A stretch of 8,302 nucleotides of DNA from Caldithrix sp. (GTDB taxonomy: Bacteria; KSB1; UBA2214; DYKH01). Position 1 is the first letter of the stretch; the number at the start of each line of letters is the position of its first letter. The translations under genes and the position numbers were made by a program. The notes beneath the pieces are model-generated. The model was not told the origin of the DNA, made no database searches, and saw only the letters and a program-made list of their open reading frames with translations. Of this stretch, positions 1 to 6,230 are shown piece after piece. The DNA lies in NCBI GenBank assembly GCA_020722685.1, contig DYKH01000203.1, positions 1 to 8,302 of the forward strand, given 5' to 3'.

Positions 1-153
1 TCTTTGCGAGCTTTGCGGTTTATCTTTTGACCTTGACTATAGAATCATCTCCAGGCTAGGATGATTTCTATGTCAAGCTTTAAAATGAGCCAGCGATAAA
101 GCCATCGTAGATACCCTAATAGGAACTCGTTTTCCGGATGAACCGCCTTTGTG
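1..153. other. Intergenic region downstream of the dehydrogenase gene
   Basis: No gene is supported here. The first bases carry two spaced copies of TTTGCG (4-9 and 13-18), a short tandem motif that could be the edge of a dispersed repeat. The rest holds the long imperfect hairpin at 32-77, listed separately, and AT-richer sequence up to the dehydrogenase stop codon. What lies to the left is outside the window. Confidence 0.5.
32..77. repeat. Long imperfect inverted repeat (hairpin) downstream of the dehydrogenase
   Basis: The left arm (32-49, starting CTTGAC and ending TCATC) and right arm (60-77, starting GATGA and ending GTCAAG) are 18 nt each. They pair over 17 positions if one single-base bulge is allowed per arm, with a 10-nt loop. 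The element sits about 76 bp past the minus-strand dehydrogenase stop. It could be a transcription terminator or a small palindromic repeat. There is no clear T-run after it on the minus strand, so a classical intrinsic terminator is not shown. Confidence 0.5.
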
Positions 154-1179
154 CTATGCTTCAGGGACCAGCACCACTTTGCCGATGATCTCACCGCGTT
201 CCAAAGCGTCCAAGCCCTCTTGAAATTTCTGCAAAGGGAGGGTCCGGTCGACCACGGTATGGATTACTCGGCGAGAGACCAAATCGACAGCTTCATGCAG
301 GTCGTTCAGAGTGGCCCCAACCGAGCCGACGACCTTTTGTTCAAAGACCACGAGCTGAATGGGATGTACGGTGAAAGAATCTTGCGAATAGCCGATGAAG
401 ACCAACCGTCCCCGCCGGCCCAACGCCGCAGAAGCTTCCTTCATGGTCTGCCCGTTGCCGACGCATTCAAAGACAACGTCCGCGCCGGCACCGCCGGTGA
501 TCTGGCGAATGCGTTGCGAGGCAGGTTTGTCTTCCGTCGCATTCACCAAAAACTCGGCGCCGAGGCTTTGAGCTTTGTCCAATTTGGCCTTAGTTCGGCT
601 GACCGCGATCACTCGGGCACCTTTGGCTCGAGCAAGCTGAACCAGTCCCAGACCAACGCCGCCGACGCCGTAAATGACCGCCCATTCGCCAAATTGCAGT
701 TCCGCAATCTTGGCCGCATGCACGGCAGTGGTTACTCCGCAGCCAATCGGCGCGGCTTCTTCATCGCTGATACTGTCAGGCAGTTTCACCGCATTTCGCG
801 CCGGAACGGCGATATATTCGGCGTAGCCGCCGTCGGAAATGAAACCGTATTCGGCACGCAAACTCGGACAAAGCTGCTCATCGCCCGCTCGGCAGTAGGA
901 GCACTGGCCGCAGCCAACATAGTAGTAGACGATGACGCGCTCACCAATTCTCCCCTCGGCGACGTTCTCTCCCACTTGTTCGATCACGCCGACGATCTCG
1001 TGACCCAGAGTCATCGGCGCGACACCCAGATTGAGCAATCCGCTTTTGAAATGCAGTTCCGTGTGACACATGGCGGATGCTTTGATACGAACCAGCACTT
1101 CTCCCTTTTGCGGTTCAGGCTGATCTATCCTCTCCAATCGAAACTCTTTTTGAGGACCGAAATATCTGACTGCTTTCAT
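154..1179 (-). CDS. Zinc-dependent medium-chain alcohol/polyol dehydrogenase
   Basis: Predicted cytoplasmic NAD(P)-dependent dehydrogenase of the MDR superfamily, 341 aa, a typical length. The N-terminal GroES-like domain has the catalytic-zinc residues C38 and H60-E61 (GHE motif), with C147 as probable third ligand. The structural-zinc loop has C90, C93, C96 and C104. The Rossmann domain carries GVGGVG at 171-176. The residues after the second Rossmann strand are S194-R195 rather than an acidic residue, which by family rule favours NADP(H); this is inference. I chose the ATG at 1179 because GGAGGT lies 5 nt upstream; a GTG one codon earlier would leave only 2 nt. It is the last gene of a co-directional minus-strand cluster, 209 bp after the SIS gene, so it may have its own promoter. 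Substrate is unknown: alcohol, polyol and sugar dehydrogenases share these motifs. Confidence 0.93.
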   Translation of the reverse strand: MKAVRYFGPQKEFRLERIDQPEPQKGEVLVRIKASAMCHTELHFKSGLLNLGVAPMTLGHEIVGVIEQVGENVAEGRIGERVIVYYYVGCGQCSYCRAGDEQLCPSLRAEYGFISDGGYAEYIAVPARNAVKLPDSISDEEAAPIGCGVTTAVHAAKIAELQFGEWAVIYGVGGVGLGLVQLARAKGARVIAVSRTKAKLDKAQSLGAEFLVNATEDKPASQRIRQITGGAGADVVFECVGNGQTMKEASAALGRRGRLVFIGYSQDSFTVHPIQLVVFEQKVVGSVGATLNDLHEAVDLVSRRVIHTVVDRTLPLQKFQEGLDALERGEIIGKVVLVPEA

Positions 1180-1358
1180 CACCTACCTCCATGAAAATAT
1201 TTGTAAGCATCATTGCACGTGAAAAACGTAAGGATTCGTGTGAATAGGAGAATGCCTCTCCTTGTGACCAACGGCCATCGCGGATTCCGCCTTTTGCCGA
1301 GCGGCTTACTTTGCCGGAGGAATGTCAATATCGGCACTGGTCGCTTCTCCTTTTCTGT

Positions 1359-1383
1359 GCGATCTGTGGGAAAATCGCAGAAA
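1359..1383 (-). terminator. Weak hairpin just downstream of the SIS gene
   Basis: The arms GCGAT and ATCGC pair perfectly across a 10-nt loop, and flanking TCTG and CAGA can extend the stem with a bulge. It lies only a few bases past the minus-strand stop codon of the isomerase gene. The loop is long and no clear U-tract follows, so termination is only a possibility. Confidence 0.25.
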
Positions 1384-1388
1384 AGCGT

Positions 1389-1952
1389 TTAGACATTCTC
1401 CATAAAGTAGTACCCCAGCATGTGGCATATAATCAAATGAGCGTCTTCGATTCGACCCATGTGTGATTCAGGGACATGAATATTAAGATCGGCCATTGGC
1501 CCCAGCTTGCCGCCCTCTTTGCCAGTGAGCGCGATGGTTCGACAGCCGAGGGTGCGGGCGTATTCCACAGCATGCAGCACGTTGGGGGAATTGCCGGAGC
1601 CGCTGATAGCGATGACAAGATCATTCTTGCGGGCAAAATTTTTCAACTGCTCGACAAATATTTGATCATAGCCGACGTCATTGGCATAGGCGGTCAGGAC
1701 CGGAGTGTTGTCGGTCAGCGCCATGATGCGGAACCGCCGGTCCCTGTTATAGCTGGCGCCTTTGAGCAGGTCGCAGACGAAATGAGAAGAGGTGGCCGCG
1801 CTGCCGCCGTTGCCGCAGACGAAAGTTTGCCGTCCGGCATCGCGCGCCTGCCGCAGCCACTCGGCGGCCTGGGCAACCTTTTGGAGGTCAATCTGCCCGA
1901 TGGTTTCGAGCAAACGGTCTTTGTATTGGGAAAAGTAGTTCTTCGTAGTCAT
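1389..1952 (-). CDS. GmhA-like SIS-domain sugar-phosphate isomerase
   Basis: A single SIS domain of 187 aa, the usual size for phosphoheptose isomerase (GmhA, which converts sedoheptulose 7-phosphate to a heptose 7-phosphate). The phosphate-binding loop CGNGGSA is at 46-52 and the second serine-rich loop SGSGNS at 117-122, giving S117, S119 and S122. Compared with the E. coli enzyme from memory, the catalytic histidine is kept (H177, E. coli H180). The catalytic glutamate position is aspartate (D61, E. coli E65) and the glutamine is glutamate (E169, E. coli Q172). I therefore call it GmhA-like and do not assign the gene symbol; its substrate may be another ketose or amino-sugar phosphate. The upstream neighbour is the ROK kinase, 157 bp away across a repeat-bearing gap. 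The ribosome-binding site is weak (AGGA about 10 nt before the ATG). Confidence 0.88.
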   Translation of the reverse strand: MTTKNYFSQYKDRLLETIGQIDLQKVAQAAEWLRQARDAGRQTFVCGNGGSAATSSHFVCDLLKGASYNRDRRFRIMALTDNTPVLTAYANDVGYDQIFVEQLKNFARKNDLVIAISGSGNSPNVLHAVEYARTLGCRTIALTGKEGGKLGPMADLNIHVPESHMGRIEDAHLIICHMLGYYFMENV

Positions 1953-1981
1953 TCACCAAAGTCCTAATAGTAAGCGAGGGC

Positions 1982-2066
1982 GAATTCGTCGTAGGAGGTC
2001 GGGGTGAGAGCCACATTGGATTGTATTCGGCGTCTGGAGACCCCTCCTGCGACGAACGAGGAATTC
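1982..2066. repeat. 85-bp inverted-repeat element between ROK and SIS genes
   Basis: The element is bounded by GAATTC on both sides (1982-1987 and 2061-2066). Near its ends the arms TTCGTCGTAGGAGG (1985-1998) and CCTCCTGCGACGAA (2043-2056) pair at 13 of 14 positions. The odd position becomes a G-U wobble when read from the plus strand. The 44-bp interior includes a small palindrome, GTCT-GG-AGAC (2032-2041). It encodes nothing I can support. Size and form fit a small non-autonomous mobile repeat or a structured intercistronic RNA; other genomic copies would be needed to decide. Confidence 0.5.
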
Positions 2067-2077
2067 TAACCTTAATT

Positions 2078-2100
2078 GAGTTCCCAACTCTGTCAGAGTT
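2078..2100. repeat. Alternating GAGTT/AACTC palindromes
   Basis: Three alternating units lie in a row: GAGTT (2078-2082), AACTC (2086-2090) and GAGTT (2096-2100). They can form either of two mutually exclusive hairpins: GAGTT-CCC-AACTC, or AACTCT-GTC-AGAGTT with a 6-bp stem. It sits 10 bp past the ROK stop codon on the minus strand. It may work as a weak terminator or RNA-stability hairpin for the kinase transcript, or be a fragment of a dispersed repeat. Confidence 0.45.
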
Positions 2101-2109
2101 TCCTCACCA

Positions 2110-2967
2110 TTATGCCACTTCCAATGCCTTACTCAACGCAAGGGCGCCGTAGAGAACACTATCATCGCCCAAGGCGGCGGGAACGACATCGATGCGGGCC
2201 TGCGACCAACTGGTGATCTGCCGCCGCAATTCCTGACGCAACGGCACAAACAGCCGGTCGCCGGCCTTGCTCATGCCGCCGCCAATCACGATCCGCGCCG
2301 GATTGATTAACATGATGCACGCCTTCAGGCCCAGCGCCAAATCCACCACATAGCGCTCTACGAAATCAGGGTTCTGCAAAAGCTTTTCTGCGGGCATGCC
2401 GTTATCTTTTTCCAGCCAAAGACCGCTGCAGATGCGCTCATAACAGCCCTTGGCGCCGCACAGACAGTCCGGCCCATCGGGACGAATGGTCAAATGGCCG
2501 ATCTCTCCGGCGTATGAATCGGCACCGTGATGGACGCGGCCATTGAGGATGATGCCGCCGCCAATGCCGGTGGAAAGAGTCATATAGAAGAGCGGATCGT
2601 AACCAATGCCGGCGCCATAATAGGCCTCGCCGAGGCCGCCGACATTCGCATCATTGTCCATGATGGCCGGGATTTTTAGCTCCGCTTCGATGAAATCCGA
2701 TAGAGTAAAGTCCTTCCAACCGCCGACGTGGGTGGAGAGGGCGATTTTCTGCTGTTCAAATTTCACCGGCCCGCCAAACCCGATGCCGCAGCGGGTGAAG
2801 GGAATTTTCTCCCGCCATTCACGGGCGATGGAGACAATCTGTTCGAGCATCCAATCCCGACCGCCTTCTTTGTCAGTCCTTCGCGATTCCCGCAGAACCA
2901 TTTCGTCGTTTTCAAAAGCCGCCAAAGTGAATTTGGTGCCGCCGATGTCGATGGCTAAGGTGTGCAT
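2110..2967 (-). CDS. ROK-family sugar kinase (glucokinase-like)
   Basis: Probably an ATP-dependent cytoplasmic hexose or amino-sugar kinase, 285 aa, slightly shorter than many ROK kinases. The ATP phosphate-binding motif DIGGTK is at 7-12 and the second glycine-rich segment STGIGGG at 132-138. The catalytic aspartate is D106 in DNDAN. The sugar-binding motif GEIGH is at 154-158. The ROK zinc site consists of H158 with C168, C170 and C175 in a CxCGxxGCxE motif. No N-terminal helix-turn-helix is present, so it is a kinase rather than a NagC/XylR-type repressor. The start is supported by AAGGA about 9 nt upstream of the ATG. It lies 108 bp after the phosphatase gene and upstream of the SIS isomerase; both make sense with a phosphorylated sugar intermediate. 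Glucose, mannose, N-acetylmannosamine and allose remain possible substrates. Confidence 0.93.
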   Translation of the reverse strand: MHTLAIDIGGTKFTLAAFENDEMVLRESRRTDKEGGRDWMLEQIVSIAREWREKIPFTRCGIGFGGPVKFEQQKIALSTHVGGWKDFTLSDFIEAELKIPAIMDNDANVGGLGEAYYGAGIGYDPLFYMTLSTGIGGGIILNGRVHHGADSYAGEIGHLTIRPDGPDCLCGAKGCYERICSGLWLEKDNGMPAEKLLQNPDFVERYVVDLALGLKACIMLINPARIVIGGGMSKAGDRLFVPLRQELRRQITSWSQARIDVVPAALGDDSVLYGALALSKALEVA

Positions 2968-3075
2968 TGAGGTTCATCCTTCTTATGTTGATTGTGCAGA
3001 GCAAACAAGCTGACCTTTTGTAGTGGGTTGGGTTGCCGAGCGGTCAGCACTGGCAGCGGTCAAGTTCACTGGAAT

Positions 3076-3705
3076 CTACAGTTCATCCGCAGCGCTGATC
3101 TCGCGCAGGTGACAGATTTCGCCCCAAGTTACTAGCTTCCATTGGTCGTTTTCAACGTGGAAGCAATTGATCCCGGCGTTGAAAAGCTTGATGGTCACTC
3201 GGCTTGTCAGGGGCAGACCAAAGGCGAGGCGAACCAGATCGATGAGTACCCCGCCGTGGGTGACGACGAGCACGCGGTCGTCAGGGTGACGACGGGTGAT
3301 TTCTTTGAGGCACGCGACGGAGCGTTGGTACTTTTGTCGCCGGCTCTCGCCCTCTGGGATGACATAATCCGGGTCGCCGCCGAGAAACCGGGAATACACT
3401 TCCGGAAAACGTTGCAGGGCTTCTTCTTTGGTAAAGCCCTGCAAGATGCCCAAGTGTCTTTCCCGCAATTGATTGTCGGAGATGATATCGCAACCGATTA
3501 TGCCAGCAATGTATTGGGCGGTTTGATACGCACGCTTCAAGTCACTGCTGTAGAGCGCCGCAAAGGAATCGCCTGCCAGCCGGGCGGCAATGGCCTGCGA
3601 TTGGCGAATTCCTTTAGCGTTCAGCTCAACATCTTCATGTCCCTGCATGCGGCCCTCGGCGTTCCAGTCGGTTTCGCCGTGCCGCACAACGACAAGCTCG
3701 GTCAC
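3076..3705 (-). CDS. Histidine phosphatase superfamily protein (phosphoglycerate-mutase-like)
   Basis: A 209-aa branch-1 histidine phosphatase. The motif RHGET is at 8-12, and H9 is the expected phosphohistidine. The remaining phosphate-pocket residues are R8, R58 in SSDLKRA, E82 in RERHLG and H150 in THGG. The length fits the cofactor-independent-in-name PhoE/CobC-like phosphatases better than the roughly 250-aa glycolytic phosphoglycerate mutases, so phosphatase activity on a sugar phosphate or other phosphomonoester is more likely; this is inference. Translation starts at GTG (3705), supported by AAGGAG 9 nt upstream (3715-3720). It is the first gene of the minus-strand cluster and faces the divergent 3706-4011 region. 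With a ROK kinase and SIS isomerase next door, it may act on a sugar phosphate. Confidence 0.92.
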   Translation of the reverse strand: MTELVVVRHGETDWNAEGRMQGHEDVELNAKGIRQSQAIAARLAGDSFAALYSSDLKRAYQTAQYIAGIIGCDIISDNQLRERHLGILQGFTKEEALQRFPEVYSRFLGGDPDYVIPEGESRRQKYQRSVACLKEITRRHPDDRVLVVTHGGVLIDLVRLAFGLPLTSRVTIKLFNAGINCFHVENDQWKLVTWGEICHLREISAADEL

Positions 3706-4011
3706 GATGGTGCGCTCCTTAACTTGGCAAAACTCCGGAGGATGGCATTTTGCTTATGGTCCCTTCAATTGTGGTTTGGAATTGATCACCTGGGAAAAGG
3801 CATCCATAATTCTTTGCATCTGCCGGAAGAAATTGGCGTGACGAATATACAAAGCGGAAACGATCTCTACAAACAATTTGTCGGCACTGGGTGGAAAAGA
3901 GGCTCAATCGAGCAGCAAGCAGATTCAATCTATGCAGCAGGTCTATTTGCCGCTGCCTTTTTTCTCCTTGATTATCTTTAACAATTTTGCTAATCTAAAG
4001 CGAGGGCGCCA
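3706..4011. other. Divergent intergenic region
   Basis: This 306-bp stretch separates the minus-strand phosphatase from the plus-strand oxidoreductase and should hold promoters for both. No convincing gene is present. A minus-strand open frame of 49 codons (3754-3903) reads like an amphipathic helical protein tail but has no ATG or ribosome-binding site at its start. Its exact complement is also open on the plus strand, so neither can be called. The oxidoreductase-proximal end is AT-rich and holds a possible promoter (3968-3996). Confidence 0.5.
3968..3996 (+). promoter_or_regulatory. Possible sigma-70-like promoter for the Gfo/Idh gene
   Basis: TTGATT (3968-3973) and TAATCT (3991-3996) are separated by exactly 17 bp in an AT-rich patch. 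The -35 box agrees with consensus at four positions and the -10 box only at three. Transcription would begin near 4003, overlapping the GAGGG that would serve the first ATG. This promoter would therefore fit better with translation from the ATG at 4045. Confidence 0.22.
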
Positions 4012-5013
4012 ATGAATGGACTCAAAAAGAAGGAACCAGCGTCGATGAGGAAGGTAAAGTGGGGTCTGATTGGCTGTGGCGACATTGCCCAAAAGCGCGT
4101 TGCTCCGGCTCTGCGCGATTTGGACAATTGCGAGCTGGTGGCGGTCAATCGCGCTCAGTTTCGGTTGGCCGAAGCTTTCGCGAGACGCTTTGGCGTTGGC
4201 AAGTGGTATGCCGACTGGCAGGAGCTCATCGTCGACCCGGAGATTGAGGCGGTCTACGTGGCCACGCCGGTATATCTTCACGCGGAACAGACGATTGCTG
4301 CCGCAGAGGCCGGCAAGCACGTGCTGTGCGAAAAGCCGATGGGCTTGACCGTCTCCGAATGTGATCGCATGATTGCGGCTTGCCAGGCGAATGCCGTCAA
4401 ATTGGCCATCGCCTATTATCGACACTTTTATCCGATCATCGAGCGCTGCAAGGAAATCATTACCGCAGGTGAAATCGGTCAAATGATTCTGGTGCAGGTC
4501 AATGCCTTTGAGTACTTCGATCTTCCAATCGATCATCCGCGCTATTGGTTTCTGAGAAAGGACCTGGCGGGTGGCGGCCCCATGTTCGATTTCGGCTGCC
4601 ATCGCATTGAGGTTTTGCTGAATCTGTTTGGACCGATTAAGCGCACCTTGGGTGTGACGTGTAACGTCTTGTTCGAGCGGGAGGTGGAAGATACTGCCAC
4701 GGCGCTGTTTCAGTTTCAGCGTGGCGGACGCGGCATTCTAACTGTCAGCCACGCAGCTTTTGAGTTCCAGGATACCTTGGATATCTTTGGCAGTCTCGGC
4801 AGCTTGCACATTCCTGTGTTGAACCAGAGCTCCCTCATCGTGAAAACCGCCAACGGTGAGCGCCAAGAAGAGCACCCGGGGCATACAAATCTCCACGCTC
4901 CTTTGATTGAGGATTTTGCTCAAGCGATTTTACAGGATCGCGAGCCAAAAGTGAGCGGTCACCTTGGGCGTGAGGTAGCAAAAATCGAAGAAGAAATTTA
5001 TCGTACTTTGTGA
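4012..5013 (+). CDS. Gfo/Idh/MocA-family NAD(P)-dependent oxidoreductase
   Basis: Predicted cytoplasmic sugar or cyclitol dehydrogenase, 333 aa, of normal length. The N-terminal Rossmann fold has GLIGCGDIA at 18-26, with the family EKP motif at 107-109, whose K108 is the usual catalytic lysine. The C-terminal substrate domain contains D193-x-G-x-H197 within FDFGCH, the usual catalytic aspartate/histidine pair. Two starts are possible. The ATG at 4012 has GAGGG 5 nt upstream. The ATG at 4045 has AAGAAGGA 10 nt upstream, would give 322 aa, and begins directly before the first Rossmann strand as most family members do. It is divergent from the sugar-kinase cluster, so a shared carbohydrate pathway is plausible but unproven. 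The family oxidises or reduces many sugars, so no substrate is assigned. Confidence 0.93.
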   Translation: MNGLKKKEPASMRKVKWGLIGCGDIAQKRVAPALRDLDNCELVAVNRAQFRLAEAFARRFGVGKWYADWQELIVDPEIEAVYVATPVYLHAEQTIAAAEAGKHVLCEKPMGLTVSECDRMIAACQANAVKLAIAYYRHFYPIIERCKEIITAGEIGQMILVQVNAFEYFDLPIDHPRYWFLRKDLAGGGPMFDFGCHRIEVLLNLFGPIKRTLGVTCNVLFEREVEDTATALFQFQRGGRGILTVSHAAFEFQDTLDIFGSLGSLHIPVLNQSSLIVKTANGERQEEHPGHTNLHAPLIEDFAQAILQDREPKVSGHLGREVAKIEEEIYRTL

Positions 5014-5100
5014 TCGAGCGCAGGGCAAGGAAGCACAAGATCAAGCTTCTCGCGCAGAGCGCAAGTTCGCGGGCGTTGTTTATCCAGGTTGCCGCGATGA

Positions 5101-5118
5101 ACCGGAGTTTTCTCCGGT
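5101..5118 (+). terminator. Candidate terminator hairpin after the Gfo/Idh gene
   Basis: ACCGGAG and CTCCGGT form a perfect 7-bp stem around a TTTT loop, 87 bp after the oxidoreductase stop. The following sequence is T-rich but has no uninterrupted U-tract. It may instead be a leader structure of the transporter operon. Confidence 0.4.
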
Positions 5119-5201
5119 CAAATCGATTCTTTTCTTGCGCAATACCGAACCGTGCGGGTGACACCCAACTAAAGGGTGGTGTTCATAACAGGAGGCTTTC
5201 A

Positions 5202-5324
5202 TTGGCACCGGGTCTGAATGGGGCAAAGCGAAGAAAGCCATATCGATTCGTCGCGGCGGCAAGCAAGGGTGTCCACCACAATTCAAAATTTTCCTCACAT
5301 CTCTCATGCAACGAGCGGAGGTAG
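5202..5324 (+). CDS. Possible 40-aa leader ORF upstream of the ABC operon (weak)
   Basis: A TTG codon lies 6 nt after a strong AGGAGG. The frame stays open for 40 codons and stops with TAG at 5322-5324, one base before the ATPase ATG, so the two would be translationally close. The product would be basic and polar (KRRKPYRF near the start, ending CNERR), with no domain, signal peptide or membrane segment that I recognise. The good ribosome-binding site and the stop position are the only support. It may equally be chance, or a non-coding leader. Confidence 0.2.
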   Translation: MAPGLNGAKRRKPYRFVAAASKGVHHNSKFSSHLSCNERR

Positions 5325-5325
5325 A

Positions 5326-6219
5326 ATGGCTATCTTAGAAGTCGATCAGGTCAGCAAATCTTTCGGAGAAGTTCAAGCGGTGAATCAGCTAAGCTTTGCC
5401 ATCGGGGATGGACAAATTTTTGGACTCTTGGGGCCCAACGGCGCCGGCAAAACCACCACTATTCGCATGATCATGGGCGTACTCATGCCGGACAGCGGCT
5501 CGATTAGCATTTTTGGTGAGCCGTATTCTATCGACGCCGGCGATGCCATTGGATTTTTGCCTGAAGAGCGCGGGCTGTACAAAAAAATGAAGGTGATCGA
5601 CACTCTGACTTTTTTTGCCGAACTCAAAGGGGTTCCGCGAAAGGACTCGCTCAAGCCGGCGGATGAATGGCTGGAAAAGTTCGATCTGGCCGAATGGCGG
5701 GACAAAAAGGTAGAGGAGCTTTCCAAAGGCATGCAGCAAAAGCTGCAATTCATTTGCACGATCCTGCATCGCCCCAAGCTCATCATCCTCGATGAGCCGT
5801 TTACCGGACTCGATCCCATCAATACCAATCTGCTTAAGGACGTGATGCTGGAATTGAGGCAAAACGGCACGACCATCATCTTTTCCACGCACCTCATGGA
5901 ACAGGTAGAAAAGCTATGCGAATCCATTTGCTTGATCAATCGCGGCAAAAGCGTGCTGAGCGGTTCGCTGGCGGCCATCAAGGCGCAATTTGGTCGCAAT
6001 CGGGTGCGCTTAGGCTATGACGGCGCCGCAGAGTTTTTGCACGACCGCGCCCTGGTGTCGTCTTTTGATGATTACGGCCAGTACGTGGAAATTCGCGCGG
6101 CGGAGAACGTATCGCCGCAACAGATTTTAGCAAAGGCCGTTGAGCAGGTGACCGTCCAGAGTTTTGAGGTGGCGGAACCCTCTCTCAATGAAATTTTTAT
6201 CAGCGTCGTAAAAAATTAG
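5326..6219 (+). CDS. ABC transporter ATP-binding protein (NatA-type exporter ATPase)
   Basis: Nucleotide-binding subunit of an ABC-2 type exporter, 297 aa, acting at the inner face of the cytoplasmic membrane with the permease encoded next. Motifs in order: Walker A GPNGAGKT at 36-43; Q-loop region FLPEERGLY at 77-85, with glutamate where many ABC ATPases have glutamine, as is common in this subfamily; signature LSKGMQQK at 132-139; Walker B LIILDEP at 152-158, with catalytic E157; and the switch histidine H189 in STH. A C-terminal extension of about 80 residues fits the DUF4162-type domain of NatA-like ATPases. The ATG at 5326 is preferred over an in-frame ATG at 5218 because GGAGG lies 4 nt upstream and the ABC domain begins right after it. 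It is 11 bp from the permease gene, so they form an operon. The substrate (Na+, drug, lipid or peptide) is unknown. Confidence 0.95.
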   Translation: MAILEVDQVSKSFGEVQAVNQLSFAIGDGQIFGLLGPNGAGKTTTIRMIMGVLMPDSGSISIFGEPYSIDAGDAIGFLPEERGLYKKMKVIDTLTFFAELKGVPRKDSLKPADEWLEKFDLAEWRDKKVEELSKGMQQKLQFICTILHRPKLIILDEPFTGLDPINTNLLKDVMLELRQNGTTIIFSTHLMEQVEKLCESICLINRGKSVLSGSLAAIKAQFGRNRVRLGYDGAAEFLHDRALVSSFDDYGQYVEIRAAENVSPQQILAKAVEQVTVQSFEVAEPSLNEIFISVVKN

Positions 6220-6230
6220 AGAGGCGCATC

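Larger units (their letters stand above)
5014..5325. other. Intergenic region before the ABC transporter operon
   Basis: The 312 bp contain no confident gene. Visible items are a tight hairpin (5101-5118), a small inverted repeat CACCC/GGGTG with a 7-nt loop (5163-5179), an AGGAGG sequence (5190-5195) followed by a TTG-initiated 40-codon open frame, and the ribosome-binding site of the ATPase gene (GGAGG at 5317-5321). I see no convincing -10/-35 pair. Confidence 0.5.

Noticed and set aside
151..1194. Long plus-strand open frame of 347 codons
   Set aside because: It lies opposite the zinc dehydrogenase, whose zinc ligands, Rossmann motif and ribosome-binding site are all present on the minus strand. 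The plus-strand translation shows no family motif.
1389..3705. Complete ADP- or GDP-heptose biosynthesis operon
   Set aside because: Only the GmhA-like isomerase fits. The kinase is ROK type, the phosphatase is not the HAD-type GmhB, and no nucleotidyltransferase of the pathway is present.
3142..3981. Plus-strand open frame of 279 codons
   Set aside because: Most of it is antisense to the histidine phosphatase gene, which has all catalytic motifs. Only the tail lies in intergenic sequence, and it has no start or ribosome-binding site of its own.
3943..4602. Minus-strand open frame of 219 codons
   Set aside because: It is antisense to the Gfo/Idh gene, which carries the Rossmann, EKP and DxGxH motifs.
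5080..5307. Minus-strand 75-codon open frame before the ABC operon
   Set aside because: Its composition (rich in H, P, C and R) looks like a chance translation of non-coding sequence, and no ribosome-binding site is seen.
5218..5325. N-terminal 36-residue extension of the ABC ATPase
   Set aside because: It has no ribosome-binding site at its ATG and no family similarity. The ATG at 5326 has GGAGG at good spacing and begins the ABC domain.
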